7,088 bases of DNA, from contig CAZTLI010000291.1 of the NCBI GenBank assembly GCA_964614375.1, forward strand, positions 1-7,088, read 5' to 3'. A program made the position numbers and the translations under genes. Positions 1 to 6,085 of the stretch are shown in pieces (position 1 is the stretch's first letter; each line of letters opens with the position of its first letter). Below the pieces are notes generated by a model, which was not told the DNA's origin, made no database searches, and saw only the letters and a program-made list of their open reading frames with translations. This DNA comes from CAZTLI01 sp964614375 (GTDB taxonomy: Bacteria; Chloroflexota; Anaerolineae; Aggregatilineales; Phototrophicaceae).

Positions 1-1
1 G

Positions 2-7
2 TATAAT
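2..7 (+). promoter_or_regulatory. -10 hexamer of the kinase gene promoter
   Basis: A perfect TATAAT lies at the extreme left of the window, 45 bp before the kinase start codon. It would place the transcription start near position 14 and give a leader of about 40 nt. The -35 element would fall outside the window, so the promoter cannot be completed from what is visible. Confidence 0.45.
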
Positions 8-52
8 GACACACAAAATCCACACCATAATCGCAAATCAGAATGAGGGGTC

Positions 53-628
53 ATGCTGAATACCAAACCTCGTCCACGCATACTGGCACTTGTTGGAATG
101 CCGGGTGCGGGAAAATCGTCATGCGCCAAATATCTGGAAGATCAAGGCTACTATCAATTCCGTTTTGGCAGTATCGTCGTCAATGAAGTGATGCGGCGGG
201 AACTGCCCGTGACGCCTGATAATGAACGCCTTGTTCGCGAGGAGATTCGCGCTAACGAGGGGATGGATGCGATGGCACAACGCGCACTCCCACATTTGCG
301 CCGCGCACTGCTGCAAACGCAATGTATTGTCATTGATGGATTATATAGTTGGAGCGAATATAAGACCCTGCGCGCAGAATTTGACGATGAGATGGTCGTG
401 GTCAATGTGTATAGTCCGCGTCATCTGCGCTACCAGCGGCTGGCCAGTCGTCCAGTGCGTCCGTTGACCCCTGAACAGGCCGCAGAGCGCGATTATCAAG
501 AGATCGAAACACTGGAAAAGGGCGGGCCAATCGCCATTGCCGATTTCACGCTCATCAATGAAACCTCGCAAGAATCACTCATCCAAGCGCTGGAAAACCT
601 GCTGTCTCAATTGACATTTCAGCCATAA
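53..628 (+). CDS. P-loop nucleotide kinase, UPF0200 / dephospho-CoA-kinase-like
   Basis: This is a 191-residue cytoplasmic protein that probably transfers phosphate from ATP or GTP to a small metabolite or nucleotide. A Walker A loop GMPGAGKSS sits at residues 15-23 after a hydrophobic strand (ILALV). A second strand ends in an aspartate in IVIDGLYSWSEY (92-103), which matches the 'IDG-(x)3-5-E' signature of the UPF0200 family. The C-terminal part has an arginine-rich lid-like stretch (R123-R136), then RDYQEIETLEKGG (146-158) and ADFTLINETS (163-172), again typical of UPF0200 and related dephospho-CoA kinase or adenylate kinase folds. Length fits the family (about 180-190 residues). The start is the only one possible nearby, because an in-frame TGA lies at 44-46. 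A GAGGGG Shine-Dalgarno site (45-50) sits very close to the ATG. It has its own -10 box and a terminator, so it looks monocistronic. The substrate is unknown; annotation as dephospho-CoA kinase would be a guess. Confidence 0.85.
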   Translation: MLNTKPRPRILALVGMPGAGKSSCAKYLEDQGYYQFRFGSIVVNEVMRRELPVTPDNERLVREEIRANEGMDAMAQRALPHLRRALLQTQCIVIDGLYSWSEYKTLRAEFDDEMVVVNVYSPRHLRYQRLASRPVRPLTPEQAAERDYQEIETLEKGGPIAIADFTLINETSQESLIQALENLLSQLTFQP

Positions 629-651
629 CGCATCGTTAAGAGAAAAGGCTC

Positions 652-681
652 ATCCATCGCTCCAGTGTGCGAAGGATTTTT
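652..681 (+). terminator. Intrinsic terminator after the kinase gene
   Basis: ATCCATCGC (652-660) pairs with GCGAAGGAT (669-677), giving a stem of 4+4 base pairs with one A-A mismatch and an 8-nt loop. A T run (677-681) follows directly and continues as TGTT. It starts 24 nt after the kinase stop codon and lies in the 66-bp gap between convergent genes. Read on the minus strand, the same hairpin follows the cheR stop and leads, after a few bases, to TTTTCTCTT. It may therefore act weakly in both directions. Confidence 0.6.
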
Positions 682-694
682 GTTGCCTGTGACC

Positions 695-2110
695 TTATTC
701 CAATTCGGCAAGCTGTGCTTCAACCAGCGCATCGAAATAATGGGCTGTCATGTCATTCAGGTTCGATATATAAGCGTCTGGTGCATGATGCGCCACCGCA
801 GCTCGTGCGTTGCTCAACGCGCGATGCGCTTTTTCAAAGTCGCCCAATTGTGAATACAAATTGCCCAACATGAGATTCGCCAGTGGGTGATTCCTTTGGC
901 AGTAGAGGGCGGCGTGTAAGGCGCGGCGGGCTTCTTCAAGATCGCCCGATTCAAGATCGCCCGATTCGAGATGTAAGACCGCTTTCAAATAATGTGCATC
1001 CGCAAGCAAAGGGTCAGCTTTGAGCGCCGCATCGAGATGAGCATGGGCTTCGGGCAAAACATGACGATTGGCGAACAGACAGGCCAACAACGTATGGGCC
1101 GGGGCGTGGTGGGGATGATGCACCAGCACTTCTGCCAACTGTTGTTCGGCAGATTCTGGCTCATGACGGCGCATCGCATCCACGGCATTCTGATAGGTCG
1201 CTTCATAGTTGCCGTTGGGTATGGGCGTATGTTCGAGGTCGCGCACTTCTAGCGGCGTGTAGGAAACCTCACCACCGCGCAAAGGGGTTGTATCGGCTGG
1301 TTTTTGGTAAAGCACAGTCCCCGGAAATATGTGGGTAATCCAGCGTTCGCGGTCAAATCGAATGGCTTCTGACTGACCGAGGAGCAGCCAGCCACCCGGC
1401 ACAAGCGCATCGAACAGCATATTTTCGATCTGTTTGACAACCGGCTTATCAATATACAGCAGGACATTACGGCAAAAAATCACATCGAGTTGTGGTAACG
1501 GCGCGCCATAGAGCAAATTGTTGTACCGGAACGACACCATATCTCGAATAGCCGATTTTAGACGCGCGCCGCTGTCGTATTCGTCAAAATACTGCTCTGC
1601 GAACAGATGCGGGGTGTGTCGAAAAGACCATTGGCGATAGACGGCGTGCCGCGCCTCATCTAATGCCCGCATGTTCATATCCGTGCCAATGAGACGGATT
1701 GTCCACGACGCTATATCCGCAAGCAGTTCGCGCAGCACAATGGCTATTGAATAGGGTTCTTCGCCCGTTGCACAACCTGCGCTCCAAATATTGAGTAATT
1801 TCTTTTGTTGTTCACGACGCTGCCGCACAATTTGCGGGATGACCAATGTTCGCAGACGGTCAAACTGGGCATGATCGCGCAGAAAATAGGTTTCACCAAT
1901 GGTCAAGGCTCTGATGAGCTTCTGCCAGATGGTGGATTGATCGGGGCTGCTGTCTAGTTGATGCAGATAATCGCTCAAGCTCCCGTTTGCGAGCGTATTT
2001 AAGACTTCGGGCAGCGATGACCGAAATAATGTTTGTGCCGCTAATCCTGTGCGAGCTTCGATAAGCTGGCTGATATGGGTGATTAAAGGTGATAGCGCGT
2101 TGGTGGGCAT
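695..2110 (-). CDS. cheR: CheR-type protein-glutamate O-methyltransferase with C-terminal TPR repeats
   Basis: This is a 471-residue SAM-dependent methyltransferase of the CheR family. CheR enzymes methylate glutamates on chemoreceptors or on receptors of chemosensory-like pathways (FrzF and WspC are TPR-bearing relatives). An all-alpha CheR N-domain spans about residues 5-60. The catalytic domain (about 68-275) has TIGETYFLRD (70-79), the SAM-binding IWSAGCATGEEPYSIAI (108-124), the acidic strand end GTDMN (142-146), the family signature FCRNVLLYID (212-221) and GGWLLLGQSEAI (239-250). Its key motifs are intact. Three to four TPR-like helix pairs follow (about 302-441), probably for partner binding. 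One TPR carries a five-residue duplication (see 935-964). The ATG at 2110 has only a weak Shine-Dalgarno site. A consensus -10 box lies about 32 bp upstream. No receptor, CheA, CheW or CheB gene is visible, so it is an orphan here and its partner is unknown. It runs convergent to the kinase and divergent from the exported-protein operon. Confidence 0.93.
   Translation of the reverse strand: MPTNALSPLITHISQLIEARTGLAAQTLFRSSLPEVLNTLANGSLSDYLHQLDSSPDQSTIWQKLIRALTIGETYFLRDHAQFDRLRTLVIPQIVRQRREQQKKLLNIWSAGCATGEEPYSIAIVLRELLADIASWTIRLIGTDMNMRALDEARHAVYRQWSFRHTPHLFAEQYFDEYDSGARLKSAIRDMVSFRYNNLLYGAPLPQLDVIFCRNVLLYIDKPVVKQIENMLFDALVPGGWLLLGQSEAIRFDRERWITHIFPGTVLYQKPADTTPLRGGEVSYTPLEVRDLEHTPIPNGNYEATYQNAVDAMRRHEPESAEQQLAEVLVHHPHHAPAHTLLACLFANRHVLPEAHAHLDAALKADPLLADAHYLKAVLHLESGDLESGDLEEARRALHAALYCQRNHPLANLMLGNLYSQLGDFEKAHRALSNARAAVAHHAPDAYISNLNDMTAHYFDALVEAQLAELE
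935..964 (-). repeat. 15-bp perfect tandem duplication inside cheR
   Basis: TTCAAGATCGCCCGA (plus strand) occurs twice head to tail at 935-949 and 950-964. An imperfect partial third copy follows from 965 (TTCGAGAT). In the protein it encodes ESGDL twice (LESGDLESGDLEE, residues 381-393). Removing one unit leaves a normal-length TPR, so the duplication lengthens the loop between helices A and B by five residues without breaking the frame. It looks like a recent slippage or unequal-recombination event. Confidence 0.9.
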
Positions 2111-2141
2111 CTTTGTATCTTATGTTGACTGGTCTATTCCC

Positions 2142-2169
2142 ATTATAGAAGGGATTGCTCAATCACCAA
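2142..2169 (-). promoter_or_regulatory. Likely promoter of cheR
   Basis: Reading on the minus strand, a perfect TATAAT -10 box lies at 2147-2142, about 32 bp before the cheR start codon. A poor -35 candidate, TTGGTG, lies at 2169-2164 with a 16-bp spacer. The predicted transcript start is near 2135, giving a leader of about 25 nt. The weak -35 would suit an activator-dependent or alternative-sigma promoter, but that is inference. Confidence 0.45.
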
Positions 2170-2217
2170 TGACTGTCCCTTAAGGTTACGGTTTTGTTAC
2201 ACGTTTCCAACGATGAC

Positions 2218-2240
2218 AGCGGCGAATTCGCCGTTTTTGT
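2218..2240 (+). terminator. Terminator-like hairpin in the divergent control region
   Basis: CGGCG (2220-2224) and CGCCG (2229-2233) flank an AATT loop. The stem can extend by a G-U and an A-U pair (2218-2219 with 2234-2235), and a run of five Ts (2234-2238) follows. The core is a perfect 14-bp palindrome. On the plus strand it has the form of an intrinsic terminator, yet no rightward gene lies directly upstream; the neighbour on that side is cheR on the other strand. It ends 10 bp before the -35 box of the next operon. It may insulate the operon from antisense read-through, end a small unannotated RNA, or be a protein-binding palindrome. Confidence 0.5.
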
Positions 2241-2249
2241 ATAGGTAAA

Positions 2250-2278
2250 TTGACAATCTTCGTGCCATTTCTTATACT
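2250..2278 (+). promoter_or_regulatory. Near-consensus sigma70 promoter of the exported-protein operon
   Basis: A perfect -35 TTGACA (2250-2255) and a -10 TATACT (2273-2278, five of six consensus bases) are separated by exactly 17 bp. Transcription should start near 2284-2287, about 41-44 nt before the GTG start of the large gene. The strength of the match suggests a highly transcribed or repressor-controlled operon. A palindrome (2220-2233) and two GTTAC sites (2185-2200) upstream are possible control sites. Confidence 0.75.
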
Positions 2279-2286
2279 CCCTGCCG

Positions 2287-2340
2287 ATGGTTGAAATTTT
2301 GTTTCTTTTTGCCGGGAAGAGGGCACTGTGCAAACATTGA
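2287..2340 (+). CDS. Possible 17-codon leader ORF overlapping the start of the exported protein
   Basis: An ATG at 2287 opens a short frame encoding MVEILFLFAGKRALCKH and ending in TGA at 2338-2340. It runs in a different frame from the large gene and overlaps its GTG start (2328). The stop overlaps the alternative in-frame ATG of the large gene (2340-2342) as TGATG, a layout typical of translational coupling. The ORF begins at, or within a few bases of, the predicted transcript start, so it would have to be translated as a leaderless message. A frame this short can easily arise by chance, so I give it low weight as a real gene. Confidence 0.2.
   Translation: MVEILFLFAGKRALCKH
2314..2323 (+). 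promoter_or_regulatory. Ribosome binding site deciding the GTG start of the large gene
   Basis: The purine stretch GGGAAGAGGG contains GAGG at 2319-2322, five bases before the GTG at 2328. For the alternative ATG at 2340 the spacing would be 17 bases, too long for direct initiation. This favours GTG, which adds MQTL to the N-terminus of the signal peptide. The kinase gene also has a short spacing (GAGG four bases before its ATG). Confidence 0.6.
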
Positions 2341-5300
2341 TGCGATTGTGTGGTTTAGTCGTGCTGCTGTCTATCACATCCGTTGCGGGGTTGGCACAGT
2401 CCGGCACACCCGAACCCGGTGACCCGCCAGTCGCGTCGCTTATTAGTGTGTCTGCACCTGATGACAACGGTATCGTCACCGTTTCTGGCTCGGCAGGGGC
2501 GGTGTTCCCTGGCGCGCAAGTGGCGGTGCGTAATCTCTATACAGAAGACACTGCCTATGTCACAGCGGGCATTACCGGTTCATTCAGCGTCCAGATTTAT
2601 GGCCCCGGCACCACGCCTTTTCTCATCAGTCCCGCGCAGACGATTACACCCGCACAGCGTAATGTGCCCGGTTCACTACCCGGCGGCCCCGGTACGATTA
2701 TCTATGGCAATGTCGCGTATCCGCAGCCCTCTATCCCGACAACACAAATTCGTATAGATGGTCATCAAGACGATTGGGCAGAATCATACCCGGAAACCCT
2801 GTCATTGCCGCCGACAGGGGAAGCCGTCTTTGGACTGTTGAACCGCGATTCGTTATATATTCTGATTGATGATACTCCACCAGAGACCTATACCCGTTTG
2901 CGTGTGACCTTTGTTTTAGATGGTATCACGTACAGCGTTTCACTTGACCCACGCCGTTTTGAGACCGCCACAATTGAGCAAGTCGCACCCAACGCCAGCC
3001 CGATTGGCACGATTGCTGTGGCAGCGGCGCAGGACGCCGTTTTAGAGCTGCGGATTCCAGTAGCCGCGCTGGATACAGAGGTCAGTGATGCGACTCTAAT
3101 CAGTGTCCAATTTCTCGATAACGATGACGAAGATGTGCGCCGTTACGTCATTGAGCAACCCATTCTACAAGTCGTTGAACTTGACGGAATTTTGTACCCC
3201 ACTGCGCCACTGGGCACGGACGCGACCCGCTTTTTCATGGCAGGGCCGATTGCACAGGGCGCGTCTCATTGGGCCGCGCGCGGACGGGTAAATACACTCG
3301 ATTTTAATGCAGGCGACAGGTTAATTATAGAACTGGATGTCACCATGGATGTGCCCGACCTCGCGGAGTCTCTGGTCGGCCTGCGAATGATTGGGGAGTT
3401 GAGCTTGCAACCTGTGATTGACGAGGCAGGTCATCAGATCGCAGGCGGACGCAACAGCAGCAATGGCTGGTCGAGTCTATTAACGCCTTCTGGTCTGCCC
3501 ATAGACAATGTGCGCGGCGATTTTGTATTGGGTGAAGCCGCGGTTGAGCCGCAGCATGTTGTTCGGCGTGGTGACCAACTGTTGTTTGGTTTGCGCTTTG
3601 AGATAACCCTTCCCGCCGATTTGCCACCCGGCATTTATGTGCCTATTCTGGCAGGATACAGCCAAATTGGAGATAGCGACCGTTTTGCGTGGGTTAATAA
3701 CGGTCCATTTGGCAGGGGTGATGGTTTGTCGCGTGTGCCACAAACGCGCTTACCGTTGGTAATGACTGTGGGTGGTGTTGATACTGGACGTTTGCTGTGG
3801 GCATTGTTTTACGATTTTCCCAGTGATGGGAGTCGGGGTATTCTGCCCGATGAGGAGATAGGCACGGCGGCGTTGTCGAATCGCGTGCGATTTAACAGTC
3901 CGGTCTATATTTTACCGCCCGGTGTCTATCCGATAGAACCTTATCTCCCGGCGCAACTCGCCAATGCCTACGACACATCCACAGCGCCATTGCTGCCATT
4001 ATTATTCCCCGGCGGGCGCTTAACGGCACAGGTGACACGCCCTGATGGTCAAATTGATGATTTAGGCAGCGTAGCGGTGGCACAGAATCAACTTTCATCG
4101 CCTGCTGCGGATGAAACCAGCCGCTTCGGCGCCTTTGGCGTCGTTGATATGGCGCGATTAATTGCACAAAATGTCGCATTCAGTGATTATCGTTTTGATG
4201 GATATGGTGAATACACCATCAACCTAACAGGCAGCGTGGGCGACTTCTGGGGGCACACGTATACAGGGGGTGGCACCTATCACCTGTTGATTGCCGAACC
4301 GTTGGATTTGACGCCGGGAACACTGCCCGGCACACCCTTTGAAGTCGGAGATTCGTTCTTTGCAGGCGTGCATCTCGCGCCGGGTGTGCCAGCCGATGTA
4401 ACGATTATGATGCGGTACTATCCATTGTCTGGTGGCGAAGTGGTTCAGCAAACGTTTTCCGGGACTGCTGACCGCTTTGGCTATTTTTATCCTGATGAAG
4501 CCTTCCGGTTTGCTGAACCCGGTGAGTATGTGGTGGATTATGAAGCCCGTTATACGGATTCTGAGGGACGGCTGTGGGCGGCGAGTTTGCGCGCTGCTGG
4601 CGTCATCGCCAGACCCGACAGCCAATTTATCGCACATGGACGGCGCGGATTGGCGAATTACAATGGCGCGCGGTCTGCCTGGTTCAATACCGCTGTCTAT
4701 CCCACAGATTTAGCGGTTGGGCAGACCGTTGAACCCCGTCCAAATTATCCCTATCACTCAGGCGATGTGGCGTATATTCCTGATAGCGCAACGAGTGGAA
4801 TGCGACCGATTGTCCAGGTTCAGGATGTGGGTGGGGCGTATGAAACATGGTTACTGAACAACCATCCAACCTATCGCGCCGCACCGGGCACCATTCAGCG
4901 ACTGGCAGTAGAAGATGCGCTGCCACTCATTCCGGTACTGGGTGGGCCAGAGACGCCCTATAGCCCTGCGATGATACCCGACCTGATTGTGAGCGATGCC
5001 TATGGTTATGTCAGTGCCGTTCGGCCTGATGTCAGTGTGCGGCAGTTCATACATGGTGGCGACGATGAAAGCCTGCACACCGAATGGGATTCCGATGACC
5101 CCTTAAACGAGCAGATTGGGGCAGGGATTCGCGGCAGTCGCCCGGGCGATTATGTCTTTTTGTTCGGCGGCGCAATCGTGCGAAATGCCGAAGCAGGCAG
5201 CGATGCGGCAATTTATGCGGCGGTAGCTGTGACCACCGATGCGAATAGCGACGCAGCCGTCTATCCACCATTCAGGGGCGAAGCGGGCGGCGGCAGTCTG

Positions 5301-6077
5301 GGGCCGTTGTTGCAGGTGAATGGGCAAGATGTCACAATGTTCTTCCATCCAACAGGTGTGCGTCCGGGACAGGTGCTGCCGTTAGGCGGTGTGCTGGCAG
5401 TCGCTGGACAGATCGCGCCAACCGTCCCCGCTGATGTTGAGGCGCAAATCGTGTCGCCGAGTGGTGAGGTCTATACATTTGATGGCACTGCCAACGCCAT
5501 TGGCTATTTCTATGACCCGGCGAACGACTTTGCTGTTGATGAACCCGGTCTATGGACAGTCGAAATTCGCGTGACCTACAGTGGCTATACGTCCGCCGGC
5601 GAAGTCGAACCGCCGTATCCCACAGGGACCGTGCTGGGCACGACAACCGGGCAGTTTCCGGTCTATGTGGTGTCGCCGACTGCGCCCGCGCTGACGACCA
5701 ATCAAGGGAATGGCGGCAATGTGGTATTAACGACACGTTCAGGCGCGCCGATTAACTTCAGCGTCGATTTGCCGCGTGGGTTGAGCAGCTATAACGCCTA
5801 TTACACACTGTCAACACCATCCTATCTGGTCGATTCAGGTCGGATGCAGCTTGGGACGACCAGCGCCAGCTATCAATATAACCCAACAGCGCTCGCACAG
5901 GCCTTCCCTAATCTGGAATTTGACAGCACAGTGGCGGGCCGCTCGGCATCCGATGTGATAACGGCGACATTTGTGGTCACGGCGATGGACGAGGGTGGTC
6001 AGCCTGTCGTTCGCAGTCGCACATTCATCATCATGCACGATCAACTGATTTCAATCGAAGCCCTCGATGAGGAGTAA
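2328..6077 (+). CDS. Large exported multidomain protein with Ig-like and CBM9-like domains
   Basis: This is a 1,249-residue protein I cannot assign to a named family. A signal peptide (1-23, hydrophobic LVVLLSITSVAGLA) probably ends at LA/QS. Residues about 35-100 resemble a bacterial Ig-like module (VTVSGSAGAVFPGAQVAVRN, then GSFSVQI). Residues about 139-285 resemble a CBM9/DOMON-like beta-sandwich: it opens with IRIDGHQDDW and continues with LNRDSLYILID and LELRIPVAAL. The rest looks beta-rich, with a repeated module at about 671-761 and 1011-1091 sharing F-x-G-T-A-x(3)-G-Y-F-Y. There is no catalytic motif I recognise, no lipobox, no C-terminal membrane anchor and no sorting signal, so it is probably secreted or held at the surface by binding. 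I find no lysine anywhere and no cysteine beyond residue 8, and acidic residues outnumber arginines about two to one. It is the first gene of an operon with the propeller gene 8 bp downstream, behind a strong promoter. An ATG at 2340 is an alternative start. Glycan binding is inferred from the CBM9-like fold only. Confidence 0.85.
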   Translation: MQTLMRLCGLVVLLSITSVAGLAQSGTPEPGDPPVASLISVSAPDDNGIVTVSGSAGAVFPGAQVAVRNLYTEDTAYVTAGITGSFSVQIYGPGTTPFLISPAQTITPAQRNVPGSLPGGPGTIIYGNVAYPQPSIPTTQIRIDGHQDDWAESYPETLSLPPTGEAVFGLLNRDSLYILIDDTPPETYTRLRVTFVLDGITYSVSLDPRRFETATIEQVAPNASPIGTIAVAAAQDAVLELRIPVAALDTEVSDATLISVQFLDNDDEDVRRYVIEQPILQVVELDGILYPTAPLGTDATRFFMAGPIAQGASHWAARGRVNTLDFNAGDRLIIELDVTMDVPDLAESLVGLRMIGELSLQPVIDEAGHQIAGGRNSSNGWSSLLTPSGLPIDNVRGDFVLGEAAVEPQHVVRRGDQLLFGLRFEITLPADLPPGIYVPILAGYSQIGDSDRFAWVNNGPFGRGDGLSRVPQTRLPLVMTVGGVDTGRLLWALFYDFPSDGSRGILPDEEIGTAALSNRVRFNSPVYILPPGVYPIEPYLPAQLANAYDTSTAPLLPLLFPGGRLTAQVTRPDGQIDDLGSVAVAQNQLSSPAADETSRFGAFGVVDMARLIAQNVAFSDYRFDGYGEYTINLTGSVGDFWGHTYTGGGTYHLLIAEPLDLTPGTLPGTPFEVGDSFFAGVHLAPGVPADVTIMMRYYPLSGGEVVQQTFSGTADRFGYFYPDEAFRFAEPGEYVVDYEARYTDSEGRLWAASLRAAGVIARPDSQFIAHGRRGLANYNGARSAWFNTAVYPTDLAVGQTVEPRPNYPYHSGDVAYIPDSATSGMRPIVQVQDVGGAYETWLLNNHPTYRAAPGTIQRLAVEDALPLIPVLGGPETPYSPAMIPDLIVSDAYGYVSAVRPDVSVRQFIHGGDDESLHTEWDSDDPLNEQIGAGIRGSRPGDYVFLFGGAIVRNAEAGSDAAIYAAVAVTTDANSDAAVYPPFRGEAGGGSLGPLLQVNGQDVTMFFHPTGVRPGQVLPLGGVLAVAGQIAPTVPADVEAQIVSPSGEVYTFDGTANAIGYFYDPANDFAVDEPGLWTVEIRVTYSGYTSAGEVEPPYPTGTVLGTTTGQFPVYVVSPTAPALTTNQGNGGNVVLTTRSGAPINFSVDLPRGLSSYNAYYTLSTPSYLVDSGRMQLGTTSASYQYNPTALAQAFPNLEFDSTVAGRSASDVITATFVVTAMDEGGQPVVRSRTFIIMHDQLISIEALDEE
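4338..4610 (+). repeat. Internal protein module, copy A (residues about 671-761)
   Basis: This copy begins near FEVGDSFFAGVHLAPG, contains VPADV, and carries FSGTADRFGYFY at residues 710-721, followed by FAEPGEYVVDYEARYT. The same order of motifs recurs 341 residues later in copy B. The pattern (strand, Phe-x-Gly-Thr-Ala, Gly-Tyr-Phe-Tyr, then x-EPG-x-(Y/W)-x-V) looks like a beta-sandwich of about 90 residues. The copies are diverged, so this is an old duplication and not a recent DNA repeat. Confidence 0.65.
5358..5600 (+). repeat. Internal protein module, copy B (residues about 1011-1091)
   Basis: This copy begins at VRPGQVLPLGGVLAVAG, contains VPADVEAQIV, and carries FDGTANAIGYFY at residues 1051-1062, followed by VDEPGLWTVEIRVTYSG. 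It aligns with copy A with few gaps from VPADV to the end. Between the copies lies a stretch (about 762-1010) that I cannot assign. It includes IHGGDDESLHTEWDSDDP and RPGDYVFLFGGAIV. Confidence 0.65.
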
Positions 6078-6085
6078 CCACCGTT

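Noticed and set aside
992..1252. 86-codon plus-strand open frame within cheR
   Set aside because: It is antisense to the TPR part of a clearly real CheR, has no recognisable domain, and has no promoter or ribosome site of note.
2125..2149. Rightward promoter from TTGACT (2125-2130) and TATAGA (2144-2149) that could drive an RNA ending at the orphan hairpin
   Set aside because: The spacer is only 13 bp and the -10 matches at four of six bases, so it is unlikely to work as a standard promoter. The source of any transcript reaching the hairpin remains unknown.
2157..2162. TTGAGC on the minus strand as the -35 box for cheR
   Set aside because: It would leave only a 9-bp spacer to the TATAAT at 2142-2147, far too short. 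The poorer TTGGTG at 2164-2169 gives a workable 16 bp.
2340..2354. Cysteine near the N-terminus of the large protein (MRLCGL) as a lipoprotein lipobox
   Set aside because: The cysteine lies before the hydrophobic core, not after it, so it cannot be a signal peptidase II site. There is no cysteine near the predicted cleavage point.
5332..5736. 134-codon open frame on the minus strand inside the large exported gene, with a similar 137-codon one at 4224-4637
   Set aside because: Both lie wholly antisense to a strong coding frame. Their translations are rich in R, H, C and W with no domain or signal, and neither has a convincing ribosome site. They are shadows created by the lysine-free codon usage of the real gene.
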